Positions 53,536 to 63,129 of a stretch of DNA of 64,000 nt are shown here, piece by piece. The position numbers and the translations under genes were made by a program. The notes beneath the pieces are model-generated. The model saw only the letters and a list, made by a program, of their open reading frames with translations, searched no databases and was not told where the DNA came from. Origin of the DNA: Pedococcus bigeumensis (GTDB taxonomy: Bacteria > Actinomycetota > Actinomycetes > Actinomycetales > Dermatophilaceae); contig NZ_RCZM01000006.1 in assembly GCF_006438965.1 (NCBI RefSeq), positions 267,912 to 331,911 of the forward strand, written 5' to 3'. Within the stretch, counting starts at the first letter, position 1, and every line of letters begins with the position of its first letter.

Positions 53536-54240
53536 ATGGCCCGTCTGTTGCTGCTGACGAACGCCTTGGCGCCCAGCGCCGAGGTGCTGCCGGCACTGGG
53601 CCTGCTCACTCACCACGTGCGCATCATCCCCGCCGAACCGACCGCACTGGTCGACGCCCCGCCGTGTGACGCCGTCCTGCTCGACGCCCGGCGCGACCTC
53701 GCGGTGGCCCGGTCGCTGTGCCGCGTGCTGCGCGCCACGGGCATGTCGGTCCCCCTCATCGCCATCCTCACCGAGGGCGGTCTGGCGGGAATCACCGCCG
53801 AGTGGGGCGTCGACGAGGTCCTGCTGGAGTCCGCCGGCCCGGCCGAGGTCGAGGCGCGGCTGCGGCTCGCGGCGGGGCGACTCCAGGACAACCAGGAGCC
53901 CGAGGACGTCCAGATCACCTCGGGCGAGGTCACGATCGACGAGGCGACCTACTCGGCACGGGTTCGCGGGCGGCTGCTCGACCTGACCTACAAGGAGTTC
54001 GAGCTCCTGAAGTACCTCGCCCAGCACCCCGGGCGCGTGTTCAGCCGCGCCCAGCTGCTCCAGGAGGTCTGGGGCTACGACTACTACGGCGGCACGCGAA
54101 CGGTGGACGTCCACGTCCGGCGGCTACGCGCCAAGCTCGGCTCCGAGCACGAGGTGCTCATCGGCACCGTGCGCAACGTGGGCTACCGCTTCGTCCCGGC
54201 TGAAGACGTCTCCGCCGAGGGTGTCCGAGCCGACCTCTGA
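53536..54240 (+). CDS. glnR: GlnR-type nitrogen response regulator
   Basis: 234 aa OmpR-type protein with an atypical receiver ([20 protein letters not shown]) keeping Asp50 but lacking the usual acidic pair and Lys, then a winged-helix domain ([32 protein letters not shown]). These are hallmarks of actinobacterial GlnR, which acts without a partner kinase. ATG 53536 chosen. No sensor kinase gene is adjacent, as expected. Followed by a terminator. Confidence 0.92.
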   Translation: MARLLLLTNALAPSAEVLPALGLLTHHVRIIPAEPTALVDAPPCDAVLLDARRDLAVARSLCRVLRATGMSVPLIAILTEGGLAGITAEWGVDEVLLESAGPAEVEARLRLAAGRLQDNQEPEDVQITSGEVTIDEATYSARVRGRLLDLTYKEFELLKYLAQHPGRVFSRAQLLQEVWGYDYYGGTRTVDVHVRRLRAKLGSEHEVLIGTVRNVGYRFVPAEDVSAEGVRADL

Positions 54241-54286
54241 ATCGCGTTGCGCTCCAACGCTCTGCAGAGCAACGGCAGAACCGACG

Positions 54287-54320
54287 AAGGCGCCCCTCCC
54301 GTTCCCGGGAGGGGCGCCTT
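54287..54320. terminator. Bidirectional terminator between glnR and the 5'-nucleotidase
   Basis: AAGGCGCCCCTCCC (54287-54300) pairs with GGGAGGGGCGCCTT (54307-54320), 6-nt loop. Lies 46 bases past glnR and 21 past the convergent gene. Confidence 0.92.
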
Positions 54321-54341
54321 GTCACTGCCAGGTGTCGTGGA

Positions 54342-56195
54342 TCAGTTCTTCGTGATCCGCGTCGCCACGGTCGGGCTGTACGGCGAGTTCGCCTCCAGGT
54401 AGTTCGCGAAGGCATCGATGTCGAGGCCACCGAAGTACTTGGTGGTGCCGCCGACGAACGCCGGGAAGCCGTCACCACCATCGGAGAGGAAGTTGTTCGT
54501 CACGATTCGGTAGGACTGCGTGTCCACCAGCGGGGCACCGTTCAGGGTGACCGCTCCGAGGACGCGCCCGGTGGGGGTGTCGGTGTAGCTGTACGCGAAG
54601 CCCTTGGAGATCTGCAGGATCTTCTGGGTGGCCACGGTGTTGGGCGACGTGATGGCGCCGCCACCCCACTGCTCGCGGAGCAGCTCCTTGACCTGGCTAC
54701 CCGTGAGGTCCATCGAGACGAGGTAGTTGTTGAACGGCTGGACGTTGAACGCCTCCTCGTAGGTGACCTCACCGGGCTGCTCGTTCCACGACTTGTTGGC
54801 GTAGGTGAGGTTGGTCCGGATCCCTCCGGGGTTCATGAAGGCGATCACCGGTGTCTTGCCGGCTGTGACCGTCGACGGGTCGGCGAGCTGGCCGTCGGCA
54901 ATGAGGTCGCCGAGCTGCGACTCGCCGCCGGCGTTGCCAGCGGTCGTCACGTCAGCGGTGATCGTGCCGAGGACACGGCTGGCGATCGGCGCCACGAGGG
55001 TGTTGTACCGGTTGATCAGCGCCGTCTGGGCGGGGTCGGCCGGGACGGTCCGGGTGACGATCATGTTGGCCGAGTCCACCGACGTGCGGACGATGTCCTG
55101 GGTGCGCTTGTCGTAGGTCAGCTCGGTGTCGGTGAACAGCCGGCCGAAGGACGAGGCGGACGTGACCATCCGGGGCTGGCCCTTGGGGTCGGGGACGTTG
55201 CAGACGTAGGGCTGGTGGGTGTGGCCGGAGATGACCATGTCGATCGCCGGGTCGAGGTTGGCTGCGATACCGAGGATCGGCGACTGTGCCGGGTCCAGGG
55301 TGCCGCCCTCGCAGGCCCACTTGTAGTTGGGGTTGACGTTGTAGGTCTTGCCGTCCGGACCGACCCACGACTCGCGTGCCGGCGCACCACCCTGGTGGAT
55401 CAGGACGACGATCGCGTTGACGCCCTGCGCGCGCAGCTCCGGAACGAGTGCGTTGGCCGTCTGCACCTCGTCGGTGAACTCCAGGCCCTCGATGCCGGAC
55501 TTGGTGACGATGTTGGGGGTGTCCTTGAGCGTCATGCCGATGAAGCCGATCTTGGCGCCCTTGATGTTCTTGATCGTGTAGGGCGGCAGGATGGTCTGGT
55601 TGGTGCCGGCGTACTTGACGTTGGCGGCGAGGATCGGGAAGTCGGCGCCCGCGAAGCTCTTGCCGCCCGGGCAGGAGTCCTGGTTGTTGGCACCCGCACC
55701 GTCGGCGATGCACCCACCGTTGGCCAGCCGCTGCAGCTCCTTGTAGCCCTCGTCGAACTCGTGGTTGCCCACCGAGGTCGCGTCCAGACCGAGCGAGTTC
55801 ATGGCCTCGATGGTGGGCTCGTCGTGGAACGACGCCGACAGGAGGGGGCTGGCCCCCACGATGTCGCCCGCTGCAACCGTGAGCGAGTAGGGGTGGCCCA
55901 CGCGCGCCTGCTTGAGGTGCGTGGCGAGGTACTCGACACCTCCGGCGCCTTCGTAGGTCACGTCGACCGCGGCGGTCCCGGCGGGGTTCAGGGCGTGGCC
56001 CGTGACGAGCCGGGCGCTCGAACCGGTCGGCGGCTTGAGGTTGCCGTGGAAGTCGTTGAACGACAGCAGCTGGATGTTCATCGTCGGCCCGTTGGGGGCA
56101 GCGGACGTGCTGCCTCCCGTGAAGGCCGCACCGGTGGCCGCGAGTGCGGCCACGGCCACGACGCTGGATACGCGTCGGGTGCGGGAAGAGGTCAT
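54342..56195 (-). CDS. Secreted bifunctional metallophosphatase / 5'-nucleotidase
   Basis: 617 aa. Signal peptide (about 1-33), a calcineurin-like metallophosphatase domain (LLSFNDFHGNL, VAAGDIVGASPL, SVGNHEFDEG, ISGHTHQPY) and a C-terminal 5'-nucleotidase domain (GESQLGDLIADGQL, NPGGIRTNL, FLSDGGDGFPAF). Releases phosphate from extracellular nucleotides. Phosphate-related, but no clear Pho box found upstream. Confidence 0.92.
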   Translation of the reverse strand: MTSSRTRRVSSVVAVAALAATGAAFTGGSTSAAPNGPTMNIQLLSFNDFHGNLKPPTGSSARLVTGHALNPAGTAAVDVTYEGAGGVEYLATHLKQARVGHPYSLTVAAGDIVGASPLLSASFHDEPTIEAMNSLGLDATSVGNHEFDEGYKELQRLANGGCIADGAGANNQDSCPGGKSFAGADFPILAANVKYAGTNQTILPPYTIKNIKGAKIGFIGMTLKDTPNIVTKSGIEGLEFTDEVQTANALVPELRAQGVNAIVVLIHQGGAPARESWVGPDGKTYNVNPNYKWACEGGTLDPAQSPILGIAANLDPAIDMVISGHTHQPYVCNVPDPKGQPRMVTSASSFGRLFTDTELTYDKRTQDIVRTSVDSANMIVTRTVPADPAQTALINRYNTLVAPIASRVLGTITADVTTAGNAGGESQLGDLIADGQLADPSTVTAGKTPVIAFMNPGGIRTNLTYANKSWNEQPGEVTYEEAFNVQPFNNYLVSMDLTGSQVKELLREQWGGGAITSPNTVATQKILQISKGFAYSYTDTPTGRVLGAVTLNGAPLVDTQSYRIVTNNFLSDGGDGFPAFVGGTTKYFGGLDIDAFANYLEANSPYSPTVATRITKN

Positions 56196-56274
56196 GTGTG
56201 CGTCCTTGTGCGGGAGGTGAAACCGGCGGTAGCCGGATCCGTGCACGCTAACGGCGGATCGGCCCGGAGGGAAG

Positions 56275-57372
56275 ATGCATGGTGCAATGCTTTCTGTGCC
56301 GTTATCTCCCGTCCGCCTCGCCGACACCTTGACGCCCACCGAAGCCGCACAGGTCCACGACCTGCAGGTACGTGCCGTCGCCGCAGACGGCGTCAGCCCG
56401 CTGTCCGAACAGCCGTTGCTCTCCCTCACCGCCCCTGGCGGGCGGGTCCGCCACCTCCTGGCGTATGCCGGGGAGCAGCTCACGGGGTACGCCCAGCTGG
56501 ACTCCCCCGCGGGGCCGGACGCGTCAGCCGAGCTCGTCGTCGATCCGGACGCCCGACGCCACGGCACCGGCCGGGCCCTGGTCGATGCGGTGCTGGGGGC
56601 TGCCCCTGAAGCACGGCTGTGGGCGCACGGCCAGCTGCCGGCTGCGCAGGCGCTGGCCGCCAGCGCGGGACTCACGGCGGTCCGCGAGCTCCACAAGATG
56701 GCCCGGCCGCTGACCAAGGCAGACCTGGAGCCCGCTGCAACGGCCCTGCCTGCAGGGTTCACCGCCCGGGCCTTCGAGCCAGGCCGGGACGAGCAGGCCT
56801 GGCTGGCCACCAACGCCGCGGCGTTCGCGCACCACCCCGAGCAGGGTCGGCTGACCCTGGTCGACCTTCAGGACCGGATCGCCCAACCCTGGTTCGACGC
56901 AGCGGGCTTCATCCTCGTCGAGGCGGACTACACGGTCACCCCGGCCGACGAGGCCGCGACGAGCGGCGGCGCAAAGCCCGAGCTCGCGGCCTTCCACTGG
57001 ACCAAGGTCGATCCCGAGCAACGCTCGTCCATGGACCCGAGCCAGACGGCTGGACGGGCCCACGGCGGGGCGGGTCGCGAAGCGACCCTGCCCCCACGGC
57101 GGGGCCACGGCGAGGAGGTTCGCGCAGCGAGCCAACTCGTTGGGGAGGTGTACGTGGTCGGCGTGCACCCGGCATACCAGGGGCGAGGCCTGGGTCGGCC
57201 GGTCACGGCGCTCGGACTGGCCCACCTGGCGGGGTTGGGGCTGCCCGAGGTCGTCCTCTACGTCGACGGCGACAACCAGGCGGCAATACGCACCTACACG
57301 GGGCTGGGATTTCGCAGCATCATGGTGGACGTGATGTATTCGCGCGCTGTTCACCCCGCAGTGTCAGGATGA
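56275..57372 (+). CDS. mshD: Mycothiol synthase with an in-frame repeat insertion
   Basis: Acetylates Cys-GlcN-Ins to mycothiol. Two GNAT domains: the first with [20 protein letters not shown], the second ending with [20 protein letters not shown] and [18 protein letters not shown]. Between AAFHWTKV and GEVYVV, where the family normally has a short loop, lie about 44 residues (about 246-289) of low-complexity [13 protein letters not shown] type encoded by a short repeat. 365 aa versus about 300 usual. ATG 56275 with GGAGG four bases away. Stop overlaps ppk. Confidence 0.88.
   Translation: MHGAMLSVPLSPVRLADTLTPTEAAQVHDLQVRAVAADGVSPLSEQPLLSLTAPGGRVRHLLAYAGEQLTGYAQLDSPAGPDASAELVVDPDARRHGTGRALVDAVLGAAPEARLWAHGQLPAAQALAASAGLTAVRELHKMARPLTKADLEPAATALPAGFTARAFEPGRDEQAWLATNAAAFAHHPEQGRLTLVDLQDRIAQPWFDAAGFILVEADYTVTPADEAATSGGAKPELAAFHWTKVDPEQRSSMDPSQTAGRAHGGAGREATLPPRRGHGEEVRAASQLVGEVYVVGVHPAYQGRGLGRPVTALGLAHLAGLGLPEVVLYVDGDNQAAIRTYTGLGFRSIMVDVMYSRAVHPAVSG
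57059..57133. repeat. Palindromic tandem repeat inside mshD
   Basis: CCCACGGCGGGGC occurs at 57059-57071 and 57093-57105, each followed by a hairpin: GGGTCGC-gaa-GCGACCC (57072-57088) and the one-mismatch GGTTCGC-gca-GCGAGCC (57117-57133). REP-like, inserted without breaking the frame. Confidence 0.75.
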
Positions 57373-57377
57373 CGCCC

Positions 57378-59639
57378 ATGAGCCTGACCACGCACCCGAG
57401 CGACGACACCGAGATCTTCGACGGCGACGACGCCGGTCATGAGGTGTCGATCGCCAGCGCACAGCCGCGGGCGTCCAACGGGCGCTTCATGCGGATCGTC
57501 AACGCCACCGGTGGCCAGGACGACAGCGGGCTGCCCGCCGACCGGTTCCTCGACCGCGAGATCTCGTGGCTGCAGTTCAACGAGCGCGTCCTGCAGCTCG
57601 CGGCCGACGACTCGGTGCCGCTGCTCGAGCGGGCCCGGTTCCTCGCCATCTTCACGTCCAACCTCGACGAGTTCTTCATGGTGCGGGTCGCCGGGCTGAA
57701 GCGCCGCATCGCCACGGGCCTGGCCGTCCGCTCGGCGTCCGGTCTCGAGCCGCGCGAGGTACTCGAGCAGATCTCCCTCGTCGCCCATGAGCTCCAGGCG
57801 ATGCAGGCCGTCGTCTACAAGGACAGGGTGCAGCCTGCTCTCGAGGAGGAGGGCATCTCGATCGTCCGGTGGGACGAGCTGAGCGAGCCCGAGCGAGCCC
57901 TGCACTCCGAGCTGTTCACCGACCGCGTGTTCCCGGTCCTCACCCCGCTGGCCGTCGACCCGGCCCACCCGTTCCCCTACATCTCGGGTCTGTCGCTCAA
58001 CCTGGCCGTGGTGCTCATCAACCCCAAGACCGGCAAGGAGCACTTCGCGCGCGTCAAGGTGCCGCCGCTGCTGCCGCGGCTCCTGCACATCGAACCCCCG
58101 ACCGGCGAGCCCTCGACGTCCGACCTGTTCAGCACCCGCTTCGTCCCGCTCGAGGACGTCATCGCCGCCCACCTCGACATGCTGTTCCCCGGCATGGAGG
58201 TGCGGGAGCACTTCACCTTCCGCGTCACCCGCAACGAGGACTTCGAGGTGGAGGAGGACGACGCCGAGAACCTCCTCACGGCTCTGGAGAAGGAGCTGAC
58301 CAGGCGCCGGTTCGGACCACCCGTCCGTCTCGAGGTGGACGAGACCATCGACGACCACGTGCTCGACCTGCTGGTGCGCGAGCTCACGGTCACCGACAGC
58401 GAGGTCTACCGACTGCCTGCCCCGCTCGACCTGCGCGGGCTCAACCTCGTCGCCGACCTCGAGCGCTCCGACCTGCGCTACCCGCCGTTCCGCGGGCAGA
58501 TGCACCCGGACCTCGCCCCGGCAGAGAGCTCGAAACCGTCGGAGATCCTGCCGATCGTCCGTGAGAAGGACGTGCTCCTGCAGCACCCGTACGACTCGTT
58601 CTCCACCTCTGTGCAGGCCTTTATCGAGCAGGCCGCCGCCGATCCGAACGTGCTGGCCATCAAGCAGACCCTCTACCGCACGAGCGGCGACTCCCCCATC
58701 ATCGACGCCCTCATCGACGCGGCGGAGTCGGGCAAGCAGGTGCTGGCCATCGTCGAGCTCAAGGCGCGCTTCGACGAGAAGAACAACATCTCCTGGGCTC
58801 GCAAGCTGGAGCACGCCGGAGTCCATGTGGTCTACGGCATGGTCGGGCTCAAGACCCACGCCAAGCTCTGCCTGGTGGTCCGACAGGAACAGGACGGGAG
58901 CCTGCGCCGCTACTGCCACATCGGCACCGGCAACTACAACGGCAAGACCGCCCGCCTCTACGAGGACTTCGGCCTGCTCACGTCCGACCCCCAGGTGGGC
59001 GATGACCTGGCCCGGCTGTTCAACCAGCTGTCCGGGTTCGCGCCGCGCAGCAAGTTCAAGCGGCTGCTGGTCGCGCCGCGGTCGGTGCGGTCGGGACTCC
59101 TCGAGCGCATCGACGCCGAGATCGACCACGCCGAAGCAGGGCGCGGCGGCCTGGTCCAGCTCAAGCTGAACTCGATCGTCGACGAGCAGATCATCGACGC
59201 GCTCTACCGCGCCTCGCAGGCCGGGGTCAGTGTCGACATCTGGGTGCGTGGCATCTGCTCGTTGCGCCCCGGCGTGCCCGGACTGTCGGAGAACATCGCG
59301 GTGCACTCGGTGCTCGGCCGCTTCCTCGAGCACTCGCGGGTCTTCCTGTTCGGCGGTGGCGGCGAGCCCGAGGTCTACATCGGCAGCGCCGACATGATGC
59401 ACCGCAACCTCGACCGCAGGGTCGAGGCCCTCCTGCGCATCGCCGACCCCAAGCACATCGCCGACCTCCAGTCCCTGATGGCGCGCGGCATGAGCGACAC
59501 CTACGCCCACTGGCGGCTGACTGGCGACGGTCGGTGGACGCGGGTCAACTTCGACGACGACGGCGAGCCGTTGGCCGACCTGCAGAACGCCATGATCGAC
59601 ATGCACGCCAAGCGCCGCCGCAAGGCCCGCCGCCGTTGA
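57378..59639 (+). CDS. ppk: Polyphosphate kinase 1
   Basis: Makes polyphosphate from [16 protein letters not shown] and [21 protein letters not shown] open the N domain; catalytic His regions [13 protein letters not shown] and the [19 protein letters not shown] segment, and [15 protein letters not shown], are complete. About 753 aa; ATG 57378 has a better placed AGGA than 57369, which overlaps the mshD stop. Neighbours a MutT1-like gene and, further on, pst genes, a phosphate-metabolism cluster. Confidence 0.95.
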   Translation: MSLTTHPSDDTEIFDGDDAGHEVSIASAQPRASNGRFMRIVNATGGQDDSGLPADRFLDREISWLQFNERVLQLAADDSVPLLERARFLAIFTSNLDEFFMVRVAGLKRRIATGLAVRSASGLEPREVLEQISLVAHELQAMQAVVYKDRVQPALEEEGISIVRWDELSEPERALHSELFTDRVFPVLTPLAVDPAHPFPYISGLSLNLAVVLINPKTGKEHFARVKVPPLLPRLLHIEPPTGEPSTSDLFSTRFVPLEDVIAAHLDMLFPGMEVREHFTFRVTRNEDFEVEEDDAENLLTALEKELTRRRFGPPVRLEVDETIDDHVLDLLVRELTVTDSEVYRLPAPLDLRGLNLVADLERSDLRYPPFRGQMHPDLAPAESSKPSEILPIVREKDVLLQHPYDSFSTSVQAFIEQAAADPNVLAIKQTLYRTSGDSPIIDALIDAAESGKQVLAIVELKARFDEKNNISWARKLEHAGVHVVYGMVGLKTHAKLCLVVRQEQDGSLRRYCHIGTGNYNGKTARLYEDFGLLTSDPQVGDDLARLFNQLSGFAPRSKFKRLLVAPRSVRSGLLERIDAEIDHAEAGRGGLVQLKLNSIVDEQIIDALYRASQAGVSVDIWVRGICSLRPGVPGLSENIAVHSVLGRFLEHSRVFLFGGGGEPEVYIGSADMMHRNLDRRVEALLRIADPKHIADLQSLMARGMSDTYAHWRLTGDGRWTRVNFDDDGEPLADLQNAMIDMHAKRRRKARRR

Positions 59640-60592
59640 CGACCCCGATCCCGGCTGCGGGCACCGTCCCGTGGCGCCGTCGACGCGGTCAGCTCGAGGT
59701 GGCGCTCGTGCACCGGCCCAAGTACGACGACTGGTCGTGGGCCAAGGGCAAGCTCGACCCGGACGAGGAGTGGCCGGTCGCAGCGGTGCGGGAGACGCAC
59801 GAGGAGACGGCGCTGGCCGTGGGGCTGGGTCGGCCGTTGCCCGGTGCGGAGTACACCGTGCTCGACGGGACCGGGCAGCCGGCGACCAAGGAGGTCCGCT
59901 ACTGGGCCGCTGAGGCGACCAGCCCCGCAGGTCCGTTGGAGAACGAGATCGACGAGGTGCGCTGGCTCGACGTCATCGCGGCTTCGGACCGGCTCGACTA
60001 CGCCCGCGACCGGGACCAGCTGCGCGCGCTGGTCCGGGCCGACAAGGCGGGCACCCTGACCACCTGGCCGTTGGCCCTGGTGCGGCACGCGCACGCGGTG
60101 GGCCGCGGTTCGTGGCACGAGGACGACCGGCTGCGGCCCCTCGACGCCGCCGGGCAGGAACGCGCCGCGGTCATCGCGCCGGTGCTCACGGCATACGGCA
60201 TCAAGCGGCTGGTCAGCTCTCCCTCGTTGCGCTGCACCGACACGCTGCGCCCCTTTGCGGCGCAGCTCGCGGTGGCGCTGCGCACCAAGGACGGGCTCAG
60301 CGAGGAGGGGTATGCCGCGGAGCCGGGTCGCGCGGTCCGGCACCTCGAGCGGCTGGTTGAGCGTGGTGCACCAGCAGCGCTGTGCAGCCACGGTCCGGTG
60401 CTGCCGGCCTTGCTCACCGCCCTACTTGCCCTGGTCGCCCCAGACGAGCCCGACGCCGACCACGTCGCGGCGGCCTTGCGGGCCGCGGCGCGCGACAAGA
60501 TGGCCAAGGGAGAGGTCCTCGTCGCCCACCTGGTCGGCACCGGTGCGACCGCTCGCGTGGTGGCCGTCGAGCGCCACCTGCCCCGCTCGTAG
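59636..60592 (+). CDS. NUDIX hydrolase fused to histidine phosphatase (MutT1-like)
   Basis: TTG 59636 overlaps the ppk stop (TTGA); no ATG/GTG in frame lies nearby. 318 aa. NUDIX box [23 protein letters not shown] in the N-terminal half, then a histidine phosphatase domain with [12 protein letters not shown] and [15 protein letters not shown]. Mycobacterial MutT1 has the same layout and hydrolyses 8-oxo-dGTP and diadenosine polyphosphates. Confidence 0.88.
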   Translation: MTTPIPAAGTVPWRRRRGQLEVALVHRPKYDDWSWAKGKLDPDEEWPVAAVRETHEETALAVGLGRPLPGAEYTVLDGTGQPATKEVRYWAAEATSPAGPLENEIDEVRWLDVIAASDRLDYARDRDQLRALVRADKAGTLTTWPLALVRHAHAVGRGSWHEDDRLRPLDAAGQERAAVIAPVLTAYGIKRLVSSPSLRCTDTLRPFAAQLAVALRTKDGLSEEGYAAEPGRAVRHLERLVERGAPAALCSHGPVLPALLTALLALVAPDEPDADHVAAALRAAARDKMAKGEVLVAHLVGTGATARVVAVERHLPRS

Positions 60593-60678
60593 GTCCCGCC
60601 TGACCCCTCCCGGGACTGCTCCGGGGACTCCTTGGTGACGCCCCTCCTGACCCTGCGCTGACGCGTCCCTGACCTCTC

Positions 60679-60751
60679 GTTCACCCGCTGCATCCCCCCG
60701 GGTCGGCGCCGCGACCTCGAATGTCTGACTGGTGTTCACCGCCCGTTCACC
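60679..60751 (+). promoter_or_regulatory. Pho box upstream of pstS
   Basis: GTTCACC occurs at 60734-60740 and 60745-60751 (11-nt spacing) with a further copy at 60679-60685. The paired repeats match the site ahead of phoU. Rest of the 266-base gap shows no ORF. Confidence 0.85.
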
Positions 60752-60858
60752 CTCCTCGGGCCACTGCGTCACTCTCCCTGCCTACCTTCGGGGCGTCGGG
60801 CACGAACGCCCGCCCCTGATTTCCCACCCTGATCCCCCTGTGGAGAGGTTTTAACACC

Positions 60859-61977
60859 GTGAAGATTCAGCGTCTTGGCCTGGTGGCCAGCGTCGCCTTG
60901 GTCGGCTCCATCGCGCTGACCGCGTGCGGCTCGGACAGCAACGACCCGGGCACCTCCGGCAGCTCGAGCTCGAGCTCGGCCGCCAGCGACTGCCCGAAGG
61001 GTGGCACCCTGAACGGCGAAGGTTCGTCGGCTCAGAAGAACGCCATCGAAGAGGCCATCTCCTCCTTCCAGGACGAGTGCGCCGGCACCACCATCAACTA
61101 CAACCCGACCGGTTCCGGTGCGGGCATCAAGCAGTTCACCGCGGGTCAGGTCGACTTCGCCGGTTCCGACTCGGCGCTCAAGACCGTGGAGAAGGACGGG
61201 GTCGTCGAGTCCGACGCCGCTGCCAAGTACTGCGGCTCCCCCGCCTGGAACCTCCCCATGGTCACCGGCCCGATCGCGGTCTCCTACAACGTCAAGGGTG
61301 TCGACAAGCTCATCCTGACCCCTGAGGTCGCCGCGAACATCTTCGCCGGCAAGGTCACGACGTGGAACGACGCGTCGATCGCCAAGCTCAACTCCGGCGT
61401 GACGCTGCCCAGCGAGCCGATCAAGGTCTTCTTCCGCTCCGACGAGTCGGGCACGACGGAGAACTTCACCAAGTACCTCAAGGCCGCCGCCCCGGACGCC
61501 TGGACCACCGACCCCGGCAAGAAGTGGCTGGGCAAGGGTGAGGGCAAGGAGAAGTCCGCTGGTGTCGCCGGTGCCGTCAAGGGCACCGAGGGTGGCATCA
61601 CCTACGCCGAGTGGTCCTACGCCAAGGACAACAAGCTGGGCATCGCCCAGATCGACAACGGTGCAGGCCCGGTCGAGCTGACCGGCGAGTCGGTCGGCAA
61701 GGCGGTCTCAGCCGCCAAGGCTGACGGCGAGGGCAACGACCTCCGCCTCAAGCTGGACTACGCCACCAAGGAGGCCGGCGCCTACCCGATCCTCCTGGTG
61801 ACCTACGAGATCGTCTGCTCCAAGGGCAAGGACGCCGCCAAGACGGCCCTCACCAAGGCCTTCCTGACGCACTTCGCCTCGGCCGACACCCAGAAGGGCC
61901 TCGAGGAGATCGGCTACGCGCCGCTCCCCGACGAGGTACGCACCAAGGTCGACGCGGCCATCGCCGCCCTGTCCTGA
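60859..61977 (+). CDS. pstS: Phosphate-binding lipoprotein of the Pst transporter
   Basis: 372 aa. Lipoprotein signal with lipobox LTACG (Cys23), a Ser-rich linker, then the PBP fold with LNGEGSSAQKNAIEEA, NPTGSGAGIKQF, DFAGSDSAL, and FFRSDESGTTENFTKYL (phosphate-binding residues). High-affinity phosphate uptake. Pho boxes precede it; a hairpin and pstC follow. Confidence 0.95.
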   Translation: MKIQRLGLVASVALVGSIALTACGSDSNDPGTSGSSSSSSAASDCPKGGTLNGEGSSAQKNAIEEAISSFQDECAGTTINYNPTGSGAGIKQFTAGQVDFAGSDSALKTVEKDGVVESDAAAKYCGSPAWNLPMVTGPIAVSYNVKGVDKLILTPEVAANIFAGKVTTWNDASIAKLNSGVTLPSEPIKVFFRSDESGTTENFTKYLKAAAPDAWTTDPGKKWLGKGEGKEKSAGVAGAVKGTEGGITYAEWSYAKDNKLGIAQIDNGAGPVELTGESVGKAVSAAKADGEGNDLRLKLDYATKEAGAYPILLVTYEIVCSKGKDAAKTALTKAFLTHFASADTQKGLEEIGYAPLPDEVRTKVDAAIAALS

Positions 61978-61984
61978 CCCAGCA

Positions 61985-62027
61985 GGTATGCCGGGGGGCT
62001 GGCTGGTTGCCAGCTCCCCGGCATACC
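61985..62027 (+). terminator. Hairpin between pstS and pstC
   Basis: GGTATGCCGGGG (61985-61996) pairs with CCCCGGCATACC (62016-62027), with an inner GCTGG/CCAGC. No T-tract, so probably a partial terminator or 3' stabiliser that lets pstS exceed pstCA, a usual pst expression pattern. The arms are two copies of the recurrent word. Confidence 0.65.
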
Positions 62028-62115
62028 CGTTCTGCTGACTGCACCACCACGTACCGCCACGACCGCTGTCACCGAGACCGCACACATCCAGACCGCACGC
62101 ACCGAGAGGCGCAAC

Positions 62116-63129
62116 GTGAGCTCCGTAACCGGCGTTTCGATCGCTGACGAGCTGCCCGGCCCCGACCGCCGACACACCCTGGGCGGGGACGGTGCCGGCA
62201 CCGGACGACTCGGTGACCGGCTGTTCGGCGGTGCGGCCAAGGGCGCCGGCATCTTCGTCATCGGTCTCGTGTCGCTGGTCGGGGCGTTCCTGCTCTGGCA
62301 GGCGCTCCCGGCGATTGCCGACGACAAGGTCAACTTCCTCACCTCTCGCGAGTGGTCGGTCGACAACGCGTCGAACCTGCGCTTCGGCATCCTCGAGCTG
62401 CTCTGGACCACCATCGCCGTCTCGACGATCGGGATGCTCATCGCGGTGCCCGTCGGCGTCGCCGTGGCGCTGTTCATCACGCAGTACGCGCCGACGTGGC
62501 TCTCGCGGCCGGCGGCCAACCTCGTCGACCTGCTCGCCGCGGTGCCCTCGATCGTCTACGGCATCTGGGGACTGAAGACCTTCGTACCGGTGTTCGATCC
62601 CGTGCAGTCCTTCCTCAAGGACACCCTCGGGTGGTTCCCGCTGTTCTCCGACGCGGGCATCAGCGGGGGCAGCACGATCCTGATGGTCGGCATCGTCCTG
62701 GCGATCATGGTGCTGCCGATCGTCACGGCGCTGTCGCGCGAGGTGTTCGCGCAGACGCCGGTGACCCATACCGAGGGCGCGCTCGCGCTCGGCGCCACCA
62801 AGTGGGAGATGATCCGCGTCGCGGTGCTGCCGTTCGGCAAGGCCGGCGTCATCTCGGCCGCCATGCTGGCCCTGGGCCGCGCGCTCGGCGAGACCATCGC
62901 GGTCACGATCATCCTCTCGACGCTCGCGGCCGGGAGCGACTGGACCTGGTCGGTGTTCAACGGCGGTGAGACGTTCGCCTCGCGGATCGCCAACAACGCC
63001 GGGGAGTTCGACTCCCCCGCCAAGACCGGCGCCTTCATCGCCGCCGGGCTGGTGCTGTTCGTGCTGACCTTCGTGGTCAACGCGATCGCCCGCATCGTCA
63101 TCGAGCGCAGGAAGGCGTTCATCGAATGA
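62116..63129 (+). CDS. pstC: Phosphate ABC transporter permease PstC
   Basis: 337 aa, GTG start. Six membrane segments of the MetI-like permease fold, with the coupling motif EGALALGATKWEMIRVAVLP and DLLAAVPSIVYGIWGL. A Gly/Asp-rich cytoplasmic N-terminus (about 35 aa). Stop overlaps the pstA start (ATGA). Confidence 0.95.
   Translation: MSSVTGVSIADELPGPDRRHTLGGDGAGTGRLGDRLFGGAAKGAGIFVIGLVSLVGAFLLWQALPAIADDKVNFLTSREWSVDNASNLRFGILELLWTTIAVSTIGMLIAVPVGVAVALFITQYAPTWLSRPAANLVDLLAAVPSIVYGIWGLKTFVPVFDPVQSFLKDTLGWFPLFSDAGISGGSTILMVGIVLAIMVLPIVTALSREVFAQTPVTHTEGALALGATKWEMIRVAVLPFGKAGVISAAMLALGRALGETIAVTIILSTLAAGSDWTWSVFNGGETFASRIANNAGEFDSPAKTGAFIAAGLVLFVLTFVVNAIARIVIERRKAFIE

Noticed and set aside
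57351-59606. 751-codon minus-strand frame opposite ppk
   Set aside because: Shadow frame; Val/Asp/Glu-rich with no domain, while ppk on the plus strand is complete.
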